Source: DYQY01 sp964643725 (GTDB lineage: Bacteria; Margulisbacteria; Riflemargulisbacteria; GWF2-35-9; DYQY01). Taken from it: a DNA stretch of 52,698 nucleotides. The first letter of the stretch is position 1. Each line of letters opens with the position of its first letter. The notes below the pieces were generated by a model that worked only from the letters and a program-made list of their open reading frames with translations, was not told the DNA's origin and ran no database searches. The position numbers and the translations under genes were made by a program. Below are positions 9,542-18,278 of the stretch, piece by piece. The stretch spans positions 1 to 52,698 of the forward strand of contig CAZXTL010000011.1 of assembly GCA_964643725.1 (NCBI GenBank). Reading direction: 5' to 3'.

Positions 9542-10243
9542 TTACAATATAAATTTTAAATAAAACTTCTTAAAAAAATACCAACTACTTTTCCATGCCT
9601 GTTTTTTTAAAGACTTTGCAGAAAAAGTACTTCCGCCACCTAAGTGCACAAGTGTAATTAGAGGATGATAATAATTTGTATATCCTTTTCTAGTTAGTGT
9701 TTTACATAAATCAAGATCTTCATTATAAAAAAAATAATTCTCATCGAATCCGCCAACCTGTAAATACAAATCTCTTTTCAGAAACATAGCTGCCCCTGAT
9801 AAAAAATCAACTACTCTAGGTTTTTCCCCTTGATATTTATATCTACCTAATACACTTCCATAATACTGAATTGACCTGTTCTGATTTAATAACCTTGGAC
9901 CTAAAATACCAATATCTTTAGTTTTATCATAAAAGTCAGCTAGTGGACTTAAAACATCTGATATCAAAACTGTATCAGAATTCAGCAAGAATAAATATTC
10001 ACCTGTAGCCTGACTTGCACCTTGATTATTTGCTTTAGCAAAGCCAACATTTTCTTTATTAAATATAAAACTAATATTTGTATACTTATTAATAAATCTT
10101 TTTTTATCAAACTTTTTTTCGGAAGCATTGTCTACGACTATTATCTCAAATGAAATAGAACTTTTAAAAACATATATAGAATCAAGACACTCCTCCAAAA
10201 GCTCTGGAGTATTATAATGAACAACAATAATGGATACGTTCAT
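9542..10243 (-). CDS. Family 2 glycosyltransferase
   Basis: Inverting GT-A glycosyltransferase, close to the rhamnosyltransferase-like group that builds surface polysaccharides. Nucleotide-sugar binding motifs are visible: N-terminal VSIIVVHYNT, EIIVVDNAS, and LNSDTV as the DxD-like metal site. DFLSGAAMFLKR and GGFDENYFFYNEDLDLC complete the acceptor/catalytic region. At 233 residues it is a soluble single-domain version without membrane segments. Its ATG overlaps the stop of the HgdB-like gene by 4 bases (ATGA), so translation is coupled. Donor and acceptor are unknown. Confidence 0.92.
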   Translation of the reverse strand: MNVSIIVVHYNTPELLEECLDSIYVFKSSISFEIIVVDNASEKKFDKKRFINKYTNISFIFNKENVGFAKANNQGASQATGEYLFLLNSDTVLISDVLSPLADFYDKTKDIGILGPRLLNQNRSIQYYGSVLGRYKYQGEKPRVVDFLSGAAMFLKRDLYLQVGGFDENYFFYNEDLDLCKTLTRKGYTNYYHPLITLVHLGGGSTFSAKSLKKQAWKSSWYFFKKFYLKFIL

Positions 10244-11235
10244 CTATTTTCCTTTAGCCTCTCTATGAAACACTCTATTCTAATTTTTGTTCGCATATCA
10301 AGCACACCTGGTGCATCCCCTTCTATAGTTAAGACAGGAACATTTAAGCTATTATGTATAATAACATCATCCAGCTGACGATGACAAAATGATTGGACAT
10401 AATGAATAATACCTTTTAAATTTCTTCTTTTTACTTGAGCTCCTATTTCCTTTACCCTCGCAGATAAATCATAAGGATAATTAAATTTCTGATACTCTTC
10501 TATGATGTGTTTACTCTCATTAAGCATAGCAAAATCATTCTCTACTTCAAAATAGGCAACTTTAATACCAAGTTCATCTTCTAAATAACTGAATAAATCA
10601 CTAATTATAGTTGGCACACCAACATAGCCAATCATAAGACAATCTGTCTTTGCGTCTTCTTGCTCAGCTTTTTCAATGAAAGCCTCTAGTCTATTGGTGT
10701 AAACAACAAGATCACTTCCAAAATCAGAGGAAGCCACCATCAATTTCTGAAAATCAGATGCTGGGATATTGTTTTTCTCAAAATAGAGTTTATCTAAATA
10801 AGCTAGTTTTCTTCTTACAACATCCAATTGCTCTTTAATTTGCATAGCCTGAGAATAACTTGCATCTAAAAACTCACCCAATTTATCCAACTCGTACTTT
10901 AACTTATTTTCATCACGATCTGAAGGATAAGCAAAAGAAATAACCTTAAGTTCAGGAAAATAATATTTATACAAATTAATAAGACCATGATTATTACTAC
11001 AATCACCTTCAGTTACAGCTATAACTGCTTCTAGTTGATCTTTGTGCTCAGCAACAACACCCATTAAGCCTTTTATCCAACTACAGGTATTTCTTGGCAC
11101 GCCATGCTTTTCTCCTGATTTTATGAATTCTTTTGCGTTTTTAGTAATAAATAGGTTGTTAAGATCGACAGGTACTGCACCAGACGCCCAAATATACTCT
11201 TGGGGTATAGTGGTGGTAAATGCTATTTTTCTCAT
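10240..11235 (-). CDS. 2-hydroxyacyl-CoA dehydratase (HgdB/BadD-like) family protein
   Basis: Belongs to the family of Fe-S subunits of 2-hydroxyacyl-CoA dehydratases and benzoyl-CoA reductases. Conserved cysteines appear in the family contexts: C51 in PRNTCSWIKG, C79 in TEGDCSNN, and a later cysteine in HYVQSFCHRQ, followed by EGDAPG...R.RIECF. These would bind a [4Fe-4S] cluster. At 331 residues it is a single subunit. Neither the ATPase activator (HgdC) nor a second subunit is nearby, so it may be one of the stand-alone relatives of unknown function. It is coupled by 4-base ATGA overlaps both to the lytic transglycosylase before it and to the GT2 after it. Confidence 0.85.
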   Translation of the reverse strand: MRKIAFTTTIPQEYIWASGAVPVDLNNLFITKNAKEFIKSGEKHGVPRNTCSWIKGLMGVVAEHKDQLEAVIAVTEGDCSNNHGLINLYKYYFPELKVISFAYPSDRDENKLKYELDKLGEFLDASYSQAMQIKEQLDVVRRKLAYLDKLYFEKNNIPASDFQKLMVASSDFGSDLVVYTNRLEAFIEKAEQEDAKTDCLMIGYVGVPTIISDLFSYLEDELGIKVAYFEVENDFAMLNESKHIIEEYQKFNYPYDLSARVKEIGAQVKRRNLKGIIHYVQSFCHRQLDDVIIHNSLNVPVLTIEGDAPGVLDMRTKIRIECFIERLKENR

Positions 11236-11867
11236 GAAAACTTCTTCAGTTTCTCATATCTTTGTAAAATCTTATCAACATAATGCTGAGTATTCTCTTT
11301 AAATTCTTGACCAACCTTGGATTTAATTGAAGTACACCCCTCAACATACGAAGCTAATGCATAATGCAAATTACCGTTCCACATCTGAAGTAATTCTCTC
11401 ATCATTTTAGCTTGAGCTTTAACTCCCTGCTCTACATCATGTGGCTCCGATATATTATAAGCAGGAAAATTCAAAGGCATCATCTGGCCTAGCCCTCTTG
11501 CTCCAGAAGGAGAAACAGCGTGTCTATTAAAACCAGATTCTGCGGACATTTGAGCTGTAAGTAGAAGAGGATCCACTTTATATTCCGTACCAAATTTTAC
11601 AGTTGCTTCTGCAATAGAAAGGACATCAGTAAGCTCCAAATTCTTATTATAGTCCATTATATAAGAAACTATCTTCTGATAAACATCTGCTGATACTATC
11701 TGATAGCTTGTATCATAAGGAAGATACTGATCATAAGACATATCTCTCATTTGAATAACTTCTTGATCCGGACAACTTGTTTGAGGAATACTAGAAGATG
11801 TTGGATTTATATTATTAAAAATTGTAAACATACTTACAAAAATTATTAAAATTGTTGGCCAAGTCAT
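11232..11867 (-). CDS. Membrane-anchored lytic transglycosylase (SLT domain)
   Basis: Predicted murein lytic transglycosylase acting on the glycan strand of peptidoglycan. Residues 4-20 form a hydrophobic signal anchor. The C-terminal half is an SLT/Goose-type lysozyme fold: QMSAESGFNRHAVSPSGARGLGQMMP contains the catalytic glutamate (ESGFN) and the GLGQMMP motif, followed by NLHYALASYVEG. At 211 residues it is a compact version. It follows proS by 6 bases and overlaps the HgdB-like gene by 4, within a tightly packed minus-strand operon. The role could be wall remodelling, or opening the wall for an envelope machine. Confidence 0.9.
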   Translation of the reverse strand: MTWPTILIIFVSMFTIFNNINPTSSSIPQTSCPDQEVIQMRDMSYDQYLPYDTSYQIVSADVYQKIVSYIMDYNKNLELTDVLSIAEATVKFGTEYKVDPLLLTAQMSAESGFNRHAVSPSGARGLGQMMPLNFPAYNISEPHDVEQGVKAQAKMMRELLQMWNGNLHYALASYVEGCTSIKSKVGQEFKENTQHYVDKILQRYEKLKKFS

Positions 11868-11873
11868 TAACAG

Positions 11874-13610
11874 TTATTCTCCTTTTATTTTTTCTACAAG
11901 AAAAACAATCAATTCCTTTTCTGTCATTTCTATCTTAGCATCACCATTTCGAAAGCTAAGCTCCACTATACCTTCAATTGCTCTTTTCCCAACAATAACA
12001 CGATATGGGGAACCTATTAAATCTGCATCATTCATCTTTACACCTAATCTCTCATCTCTATCATCATACAAAACATCAATACCCTTTGAGCTAAGTGCAG
12101 TATAAATATCATCAGAAATCTTAACTTGTTCTTCTTTGTTTAAATTAACTGGTAATACTATAACCTCAAAAGGAGCAATACTAATCGGCCAAAGAGGACC
12201 ATTATCATCATGATGTTGCTCAATTGCTGCCATTGCTGTTCTTCCAACCCCAATTCCATAACAACCCATAATAAATGGTTTTACCTTTCCTTGCTGATCT
12301 AAAAAAGTTGCCTCCATCGCCTCAGAATATTTTGTTCCAAGCTTAAAAATATGACCAACTTCGATACCACGCTCTTTCTTTAATGTTCCTTTTGAACAGA
12401 ACAAACAATCATCACCTTCTTTAACTGTCTTAACATCAACCAACGAGCTTTCTTCTATTTCAAAATCTCTTCCAATGTTCGCATTTTTAAAATGATAATC
12501 TTTTTCATTTGCACCGATAACAACATTACACATACCTAATATAGAATCATCAATAATCACTTGATAATCACCTTTATTAGAAGCAAACCCCATAAACCCA
12601 GGAACAGTATTAAACACCTGCACTATCTCTTCTTCAGTAGCTGGCTCAAGGCCTAGAGCATCTAGTTTGTTAGCTAGCTTAACCTCATTAACTTCATAAT
12701 CACCTCTGATAAATACCATAACGTATTTGGTCTGAACTTTCTCAGGAGCGATCTCCTTATCATACTTATAGGCAACAGCCTTTATTGTTTTATCAACACC
12801 TACTCCTAGAAATTCTGCAACAGCTTCTATAGCTTTTATATCAGGAGTATGGACCTTTTCCTTACCTAAAATAGGTTCAGATTTATTCGTCACCTTGGTG
12901 CTTGATTTCTCAATATTCGCAGCATGGTCACAATCAGTACAATAAAGGATTTCATCTTCCCCTGTTTCAGCAACTATCATAAATTCCTGAGAGGAATTAC
13001 CACCTATGGCACCAGAATCAGCGCTAACTACACGATAGTCTAATCCACATCTTGAGAAAATATTAGTATAAGCCTCGTGCATATCCTTATAGGTTATATC
13101 CAAACTCTGCTCGTCTGCATGAAAACTATAAGCATCCTTCATAGAAAACTCTCTCGCTCTCATTAGTCCAAATCTAGGCCTTATTTCATCACGAAACTTG
13201 TTTTGAATCTGATAAAAGTTAATAGGCAATTGTTTATAACTTTTCAAATCATCACTTACTAAATCAACAATAACTTCTTCATGTGTAGGCCCATAACAAT
13301 ATTCACGGCCTGCTCTATCTTTTATCCTTAAAAGTTCTTTACCATACTTAAACCATCTTCCACTCTTTTGCCATAACTCAGCAGGAACCATTGATGGCAT
13401 TAACACCTCTATTGCACCTTTTTTATTCATTTCTTCTCTGATTATCTTTTCTACTTTACGGATAACCCTAAGACCTAATGGAAGATAATCATATATACCT
13501 ATTGCTATCTTTTTAATATACCCACCGCGCAAAGCTATGGCCTGACTAGGAATCTCAGCATCTGCAGGATTCTCCCTAAACGTAGGGATATAATAATTGC
13601 TATATTTCAT
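11874..13610 (-). CDS. proS: Prolyl-tRNA synthetase (bacterial type with editing insert)
   Basis: Charges tRNA-Pro. The 578-residue length and order fit the bacterial ProS: class II core with motif 1 around EEMNKKGAIEVLMPSMVPAELWQKSGRW, then motif 2 with QNKFRDEIRPRFGLMRAREFSMKDAYSF. The YbaK-like editing insertion at ~230-390 follows (EAVAEFLGVGVDKTIKAVAYK), then motif 3 with MGCYGIGVGRTAMAAIEQ, then the anticodon-binding domain (VLYDDRDERLGVKMNDADLIG). It lies 2 bases after the aconitase stop and 6 before the transglycosylase start, so it is part of one operon. Confidence 0.97.
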   Translation of the reverse strand: MKYSNYYIPTFRENPADAEIPSQAIALRGGYIKKIAIGIYDYLPLGLRVIRKVEKIIREEMNKKGAIEVLMPSMVPAELWQKSGRWFKYGKELLRIKDRAGREYCYGPTHEEVIVDLVSDDLKSYKQLPINFYQIQNKFRDEIRPRFGLMRAREFSMKDAYSFHADEQSLDITYKDMHEAYTNIFSRCGLDYRVVSADSGAIGGNSSQEFMIVAETGEDEILYCTDCDHAANIEKSSTKVTNKSEPILGKEKVHTPDIKAIEAVAEFLGVGVDKTIKAVAYKYDKEIAPEKVQTKYVMVFIRGDYEVNEVKLANKLDALGLEPATEEEIVQVFNTVPGFMGFASNKGDYQVIIDDSILGMCNVVIGANEKDYHFKNANIGRDFEIEESSLVDVKTVKEGDDCLFCSKGTLKKERGIEVGHIFKLGTKYSEAMEATFLDQQGKVKPFIMGCYGIGVGRTAMAAIEQHHDDNGPLWPISIAPFEVIVLPVNLNKEEQVKISDDIYTALSSKGIDVLYDDRDERLGVKMNDADLIGSPYRVIVGKRAIEGIVELSFRNGDAKIEMTEKELIVFLVEKIKGE

Positions 13611-13612
13611 TT

Positions 13613-15532
13613 TTACTCCTTAAGCAAATTCAGCTTACCACCAGCAAGTAATTGCTCAATTTCCCTATCGGAAAATGCTGCAATAAGTTCATACTTCTCA
13701 CTGGAAGAACTTTTCATTATCACAATCTCATTCTTTATCTGTTCTCTAATATCTTCAAAAGAAAAAACTTCATCTGACTGTATCTTATCATAGTCACTTT
13801 CTTGTTTAAAAACTAAAGGTATTATTCCGAAGTTAATGAGGTTTGCGCGATGGATGCGCTCTATAGACTTTACAACCACTGCCTTAACCCCAAGGTACAT
13901 TGGGCATATAGCCGCATGTTCTCTTGAAGAACCTTGCCCATAACTAAGTCCTGTAATAATTAAATTGCCATAACCCTCTGCTTTATTTGCCTTACATTTC
14001 TCTGCAAATTTTGGTTCCACATCGTTAAACACAGCTTGTGCATATTTATCAATGTTTGAACGAAACTTAAGAAAACGACCAGCTGGCATTATATGATCGG
14101 TTGTTATCTTATCTCCGACCTTAACCACAACTTTTAATTTAATACTTTTAGGAAGAACTTCACTTATAGGTGGTGGTCCTATATTTGGACCCTTCAGTAT
14201 CTTAATTTTTTCTCTCTCCTTTACTCCTAAGGGTTTAATCACTAAAGAATTATTTACTAAAAAACTCTTCGGTTGTTCGAAATCAATCTTTTCTTTAAAA
14301 AACTCTGTTGGATCAGTAATTTTACCAGTAAGAGCACAAGCTACTGCAGTTTCTGGACTTACTAAATATATCCCTGCACTATTTGTACCACTTCTTCCAT
14401 AAAAATTACGATTATTTGTTCTAATACTGACGGCATCAGAAGCAGGAGATTGTCCCATTCCTATACAAAAGCCACAACTAGACTCTAGTATACGTCCGCC
14501 AGCTTCTGCAATATTTTTTAAAAGTCCATTTTCTGTTATCATCTCCAAAACTTGTTTTGACCCAGGAGCAACACCAAAAGAAACTTGTGTGTCTACCTGT
14601 TTATCTTTTAATAACTTGGCAACAGTATACAAATCCTTATAAGAACTATTCGTGCAACTGCCAATAAGAACCTGATCTACTTTCATGCCTGCAACTTCAG
14701 AAACTTCTTTAACATTATCAGGCGAATGTGGCAAAGCAATCATAGGGTTTAATACCGAAAGATCTATAGTTAATTCCTTGTCGTATACAGCCTCTTTGTC
14801 TGCCTTAAGCTCAGTCCAATCCTCTTCTCTTCCTTGCGCCCTCAAGAACTCTTTGGTAATCTCATCCGAAGGAAATATTGAAGTAGTAACGCCTAACTCT
14901 GCACCCATATTTGTTATGGTAGCTCGCTCAGGAACAGATAAAGTTTTCACCCCTTCACCTGTATACTCAACTATATAACCAACATTCCCCTTAGTAGTAA
15001 GAATTTGTAATAGTTTTAAAATGACGTCTTTAGCTGTAACAAAGTTTGCTAATTTTCCAATTAATTCAACCTTCAGCACCTTTGGAGATGGCAAATAAAA
15101 TGCGCCTCCTGCCAAAGCTGTGGCAATATCAAGTCCACCTGCGCCAATAGCAATCATCCCCAAACCTCCACCAGTTGGAGTATGTGAATCAGAGCCTAAA
15201 AGCGTCTTCCCTGGCTTTCCAAATGACTCTAAATGCACCTGATGACAAATACCATTGCCAGCTTTAGAAAAATATAACCCGTATTTTGTTGCTATGGTCT
15301 GTAAATATCTATGATCATCAGCATTCTCAAACCCATCTTGTAAAGTATTATGATCTACATAACTAACAGAAAGTTCTGTAGCTATAGATGCTCTACCAAT
15401 GGCTTCAAACTCCAAATAAGCCATAGTTCCAGTAGCATCCTGGGTTAATGTTTGGTCTATCTTAATGCCAATCTCTTGCTCTCCAGATTTATCGACAATA
15501 TGCTTACTAAGGATCTTTTCTACTAAATTCAT
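13613..15532 (-). CDS. acnA: Aconitate hydratase
   Basis: Interconverts citrate and isocitrate through a [4Fe-4S] cluster. Cluster cysteines appear in IGSCTNSS and in ESSCGFCIGMG. Substrate motifs include LGSDSHTPTGGGLGMIAIGAGGLD and, in the swivel domain at the C-terminus, GQGSSREHAA and RIHRANLINFGIIPL. At 639 residues it is the compact aconitase type found in anaerobes and deltaproteobacteria, not the ~900-residue E. coli enzymes; a homoaconitase or isopropylmalate isomerase role is less likely. It starts 16 bases after the Re-citrate synthase-like gene, which supports successive steps of one pathway. The symbol acnA is a family-level choice. Confidence 0.93.
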   Translation of the reverse strand: MNLVEKILSKHIVDKSGEQEIGIKIDQTLTQDATGTMAYLEFEAIGRASIATELSVSYVDHNTLQDGFENADDHRYLQTIATKYGLYFSKAGNGICHQVHLESFGKPGKTLLGSDSHTPTGGGLGMIAIGAGGLDIATALAGGAFYLPSPKVLKVELIGKLANFVTAKDVILKLLQILTTKGNVGYIVEYTGEGVKTLSVPERATITNMGAELGVTTSIFPSDEITKEFLRAQGREEDWTELKADKEAVYDKELTIDLSVLNPMIALPHSPDNVKEVSEVAGMKVDQVLIGSCTNSSYKDLYTVAKLLKDKQVDTQVSFGVAPGSKQVLEMITENGLLKNIAEAGGRILESSCGFCIGMGQSPASDAVSIRTNNRNFYGRSGTNSAGIYLVSPETAVACALTGKITDPTEFFKEKIDFEQPKSFLVNNSLVIKPLGVKEREKIKILKGPNIGPPPISEVLPKSIKLKVVVKVGDKITTDHIMPAGRFLKFRSNIDKYAQAVFNDVEPKFAEKCKANKAEGYGNLIITGLSYGQGSSREHAAICPMYLGVKAVVVKSIERIHRANLINFGIIPLVFKQESDYDKIQSDEVFSFEDIREQIKNEIVIMKSSSSEKYELIAAFSDREIEQLLAGGKLNLLKE

Positions 15533-15548
15533 TAGTGACCTTTTCCTT

Positions 15549-17354
15549 TTAGACTTCGTTTGCTAATTCTTCAAAATTAAAGTCTATAGCTAAAATGCCT
15601 ATAATATGGTCTGAGCTATCAAAAATTGGAGTAGAAACTGTCATTGTTAAATAACCAGTTACTTTAGACATATATATCTCAGTAATATGAGTTAATCCAT
15701 CTTCAATAGGCTCTATAAACCACTGTCTATCAGAAAAATCTACATCCAACATCTTTTCCTCATATGCTTTTTTGTCGCAAACTTGAGTAATGTTTTTACC
15801 TATCTTCTTACCCTCTTTATTGGTAACAGAAATAAGCTTCATCGCTGCATCATTATGGGCAAGTTGATAAAGTATTGGTTCAAACTTTTTAGGGTCCATA
15901 GACTTAAGCTCTGACATAACTGCTGTTTCTTCAATAATCTTAACTGCAGTGTCAAATATCCTCTGTCTTAATTCTAAATAGGTAGTATGAACTAATTCAG
16001 GAATATACTGTCTAACTGCTTTTTCCATTTCATGATCTGAAATAGAAGTCATTCTTCCATGGTTATATTCTTCAACAATCCAATCATATACTTTAATAAC
16101 CTTAGGATGCTTCTTAGTAAAATCAAGCTCTTTAGATTTAGGATAATGCTTATACAACCAATGAATTACACCGGCAGTACCTGTCTTATCTGTAATACTT
16201 ACTCCTGGCTCTCTATTAAGCAAAGCTACAGTGTCAAAAACGTTGTATATTTCTTCATTCTTAACCATACCATCTGCGTGAATTCCAGCTTTAGTAGTAT
16301 TAAAATCTTCACCAATAAATGGATAATTAGTAGGAAATACCTGACCAATTTCTTTCTCAAAATACTCTTTAATTTCTGTAATCACTGTTGTATCTATACC
16401 TTCTGGCATTCCAAAAAGATTCATATACTCAATAAGCATACCTTCAGTTGGACAGTTACCTGTTCTCTCGCCTAAACCAAACAATGAACAGTTCGCACCA
16501 GCCACACCGTGTAACCAAGCCAACGTTGTATTAGCTAAAACCTTATGGAAATCATTGTGTCCATGCCATTCTAGCCACTCAGAAGGAACTCCAGCATCAT
16601 TTCTAAAAGCATGACAAAGCTTGGCCACTCCTCTTGGAGCTGTTGCTCCAGGATAAGGGACACCAAAACCCATAGTATCGCAAAGCCTAATCTTCACTGG
16701 CATATTTGCCTCTTTAGACATTGCCATCAACTTTTGGGCTAAAGGAATAGTAAATCCATAAAGGTCTGCTCTAGTTATATCCTCAAAATGACATCTTGGA
16801 ATAATACCTTTCTCTAGAGAATGAGCTACTATATCAACATAGAAATCAAATGCTTGTTTTCTGTCCATTTTAAGTTTCATATAAATATGATAATCAGATA
16901 CACTAGTTAATATCCCAGTCTCTTTTAACTCGAATTGCTTTAAAAGTTCAAAGTCACTTTTCTGAGCTCTAATCCAACCTGTAGGTTCTGGATATTTAAA
17001 CCCTAACTCTAATACTTTTTCCAAAGCAAGCTTATCCTTATCAGAATACATAAAAAATTCTGATTGTCGGATTATCCCTAAATCTCCACTTAATTTATTT
17101 AATAAAGTATAAATATCAACTATCTGTTTAACAGTAAAAGGCTCACGTGCTTGTTGTCCATCACGAAAAGTAGTGTCTGTAATAAAGACTTGTTCTGGAA
17201 CATCAAAAGTAATTAAATGGTCGTCAAAAATTATTTTAGGAACTTCACTATATGAAAAAACCTCTCTATATAGCTCTGGCTCTTGTCTGTTCTCTAGCGG
17301 ATACTCTTTTCTCGTTTTCCTTAAAAAATTATAATGACCCTTTTCAAACTCCAT
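15549..17354 (-). CDS. Probable Re-citrate synthase (DRE-TIM metallolyase) with C-terminal Cache-like domain
   Basis: Condenses acetyl-CoA with oxaloacetate, if the assignment is right; the family also holds homocitrate and isopropylmalate synthases. The HMGL/DRE-TIM barrel carries ITDTTFRDGQQ (residues 58-68), RCHFEDITRA, LCDTMGFG and the metal site WHGHNDFH. Direct linkage to aconitase favours the Re-citrate synthase reading. Residues ~465-601 look like a Cache/PDC sensor domain: FSDRQWFIEP, ITEIYMSKVTGYLTMTVSTP and IIGILAIDFNFEEL match the usual Cache pattern. There is no transmembrane segment, so any sensing would be cytoplasmic. I start at the ATG at 17354 because a perfect AGGAGG lies ~8 bases upstream; the longer open frame to 17450 reads through a repeat. 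The result is 601 residues. Confidence 0.8.
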   Translation of the reverse strand: MEFEKGHYNFLRKTRKEYPLENRQEPELYREVFSYSEVPKIIFDDHLITFDVPEQVFITDTTFRDGQQAREPFTVKQIVDIYTLLNKLSGDLGIIRQSEFFMYSDKDKLALEKVLELGFKYPEPTGWIRAQKSDFELLKQFELKETGILTSVSDYHIYMKLKMDRKQAFDFYVDIVAHSLEKGIIPRCHFEDITRADLYGFTIPLAQKLMAMSKEANMPVKIRLCDTMGFGVPYPGATAPRGVAKLCHAFRNDAGVPSEWLEWHGHNDFHKVLANTTLAWLHGVAGANCSLFGLGERTGNCPTEGMLIEYMNLFGMPEGIDTTVITEIKEYFEKEIGQVFPTNYPFIGEDFNTTKAGIHADGMVKNEEIYNVFDTVALLNREPGVSITDKTGTAGVIHWLYKHYPKSKELDFTKKHPKVIKVYDWIVEEYNHGRMTSISDHEMEKAVRQYIPELVHTTYLELRQRIFDTAVKIIEETAVMSELKSMDPKKFEPILYQLAHNDAAMKLISVTNKEGKKIGKNITQVCDKKAYEEKMLDVDFSDRQWFIEPIEDGLTHITEIYMSKVTGYLTMTVSTPIFDSSDHIIGILAIDFNFEELANEV

Positions 17355-17368
17355 GTCTCGCCTCCTTA

Positions 17369-17404
17369 GCCTCACCCCTAGCCCCTCTCCTAAAAGAGAG
17401 GGGG
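17369..17404. repeat. MITE-like hairpin fragment in the citrate synthase leader
   Basis: CCCCTCTC (17382-17389) and GAGAGGGG (17396-17403) form a perfect 8-bp stem with a 6-base loop, preceded by a CCTCACCCCTAG arm. The same word order, inverted, occurs inside the larger element at 24146-24392. It lies between the candidate promoter and the AGGAGG of the citrate synthase gene and will be transcribed into its leader. Confidence 0.7.
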
Positions 17405-17448
17405 AAAAGGCAATTCTTTTATTATTTGCTTTGAAATAAAGCTTACTC

Positions 17449-17477
17449 ATTTTAGCTTATTTGCCTTGTTTACACAA
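17449..17477 (-). promoter_or_regulatory. Candidate promoter of the citrate synthase-aconitase operon
   Basis: On the minus strand: TTGTGT (17477-17472), a 17-base spacer, and TAAAAT (17454-17449). The -35 match is poor. Transcription would begin near 17442 and carry the hairpin above into the leader. Confidence 0.3.
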
Positions 17478-17521
17478 GAAAGCATGCTAAGAAGCTACTG
17501 TTTGGCTGTACAACAGAGAAA

Positions 17522-18181
17522 TTAGTAACGAAAAAAAATAAAAGGTGTCCGCGAATATGCTCTTCTACAAAATAACTTTAAAAAGCGTAATCGGAGACTT
17601 TGTCTACTCATCATGCCTGGTTTGCGATTGCTCATATAATCCAAATATTTATTACTTAATTCTTTATTTGTTCTTAAATCTCTTTTCATTAAAGGTCTCC
17701 CACCCACAAGAGCCATATCTCCTTTAATAACATTCCAAAGTTGAGGTAATTCATCGAGCCCAAGAAAACGAGACAAAGTGGAACAAATATATTCTGAATA
17801 CCCGTCATAAAAAATCGTTTTAAATTTATAAATAGTAAACTCGTTCCCCATATAGCCTACTCTCTTTTGCATAAACAGAAGTCTGTTATCGTGCATGTAT
17901 GATGGTTTTCCAAGATAAGCAGTAGTTAATGGGATGACTGATAAAACAGCAGCTATTGGTAAAAGTAAAACAGCAACTGTCCTATTAACTACATCTGCTG
18001 ACACGCCCACAAAAAGATTATTCCAAGAAGGATTATAATTGTATAAATTTCTATACTTGTCGTCCACCTTCATTAAATTAACCCTCTCTCTAAGGCCAAC
18101 AAGCTCAGAATAATTATCTGCTTCTTGCCTACAGCTACTAGATGGCAGACTAACTACATTTGCTATTACTTTATTTTTCAC
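17522..18181 (-). CDS. Divergent polyprenyl-phosphate sugar transferase
   Basis: Resembles the initiating glycosyl-phosphate transferases (PF02397, PglC/WcaJ type) that load the first sugar of an oligosaccharide on undecaprenyl phosphate. Family marks include a hydrophobic re-entrant helix (RTVAVLLLPIAAVLSVIPLT), FTIYKFKTI, the catalytic DE pair in LGLDELPQLWNVIKGDMALVGGRP, and RKPGM. The last ~30 residues (SRQSLRLRFLKLF...) do not match the usual G-x-x-Q-x-x-GRN tail, so the protein is shortened or altered there; a frameshift is possible. It starts at a GTG without a clear ribosome site. The membrane N-terminal extension of WcaJ-type enzymes is absent. Confidence 0.75.
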   Translation of the reverse strand: MKNKVIANVVSLPSSSCRQEADNYSELVGLRERVNLMKVDDKYRNLYNYNPSWNNLFVGVSADVVNRTVAVLLLPIAAVLSVIPLTTAYLGKPSYMHDNRLLFMQKRVGYMGNEFTIYKFKTIFYDGYSEYICSTLSRFLGLDELPQLWNVIKGDMALVGGRPLMKRDLRTNKELSNKYLDYMSNRKPGMMSRQSLRLRFLKLFCRRAYSRTPFIFFRY

Positions 18182-18278
18182 ATAATCTTATCGTAATTAA
18201 AGTTTAAATTTCCTAACAATTTTGTAAAATCATTTTTTTCTTTATCTTTTATTCTTCATCATTGCGTCAGATGATGAT

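Noticed and set aside
16059..16475. Plus-strand open frame of 138 codons opposite the citrate synthase gene
   Set aside because: It is antisense to a well-supported gene and its translation shows no family pattern.
17355..17450. 32-residue N-terminal extension of the citrate synthase
   Set aside because: It is encoded by the MITE-like repeat; AGGAGG directs the start at 17354.
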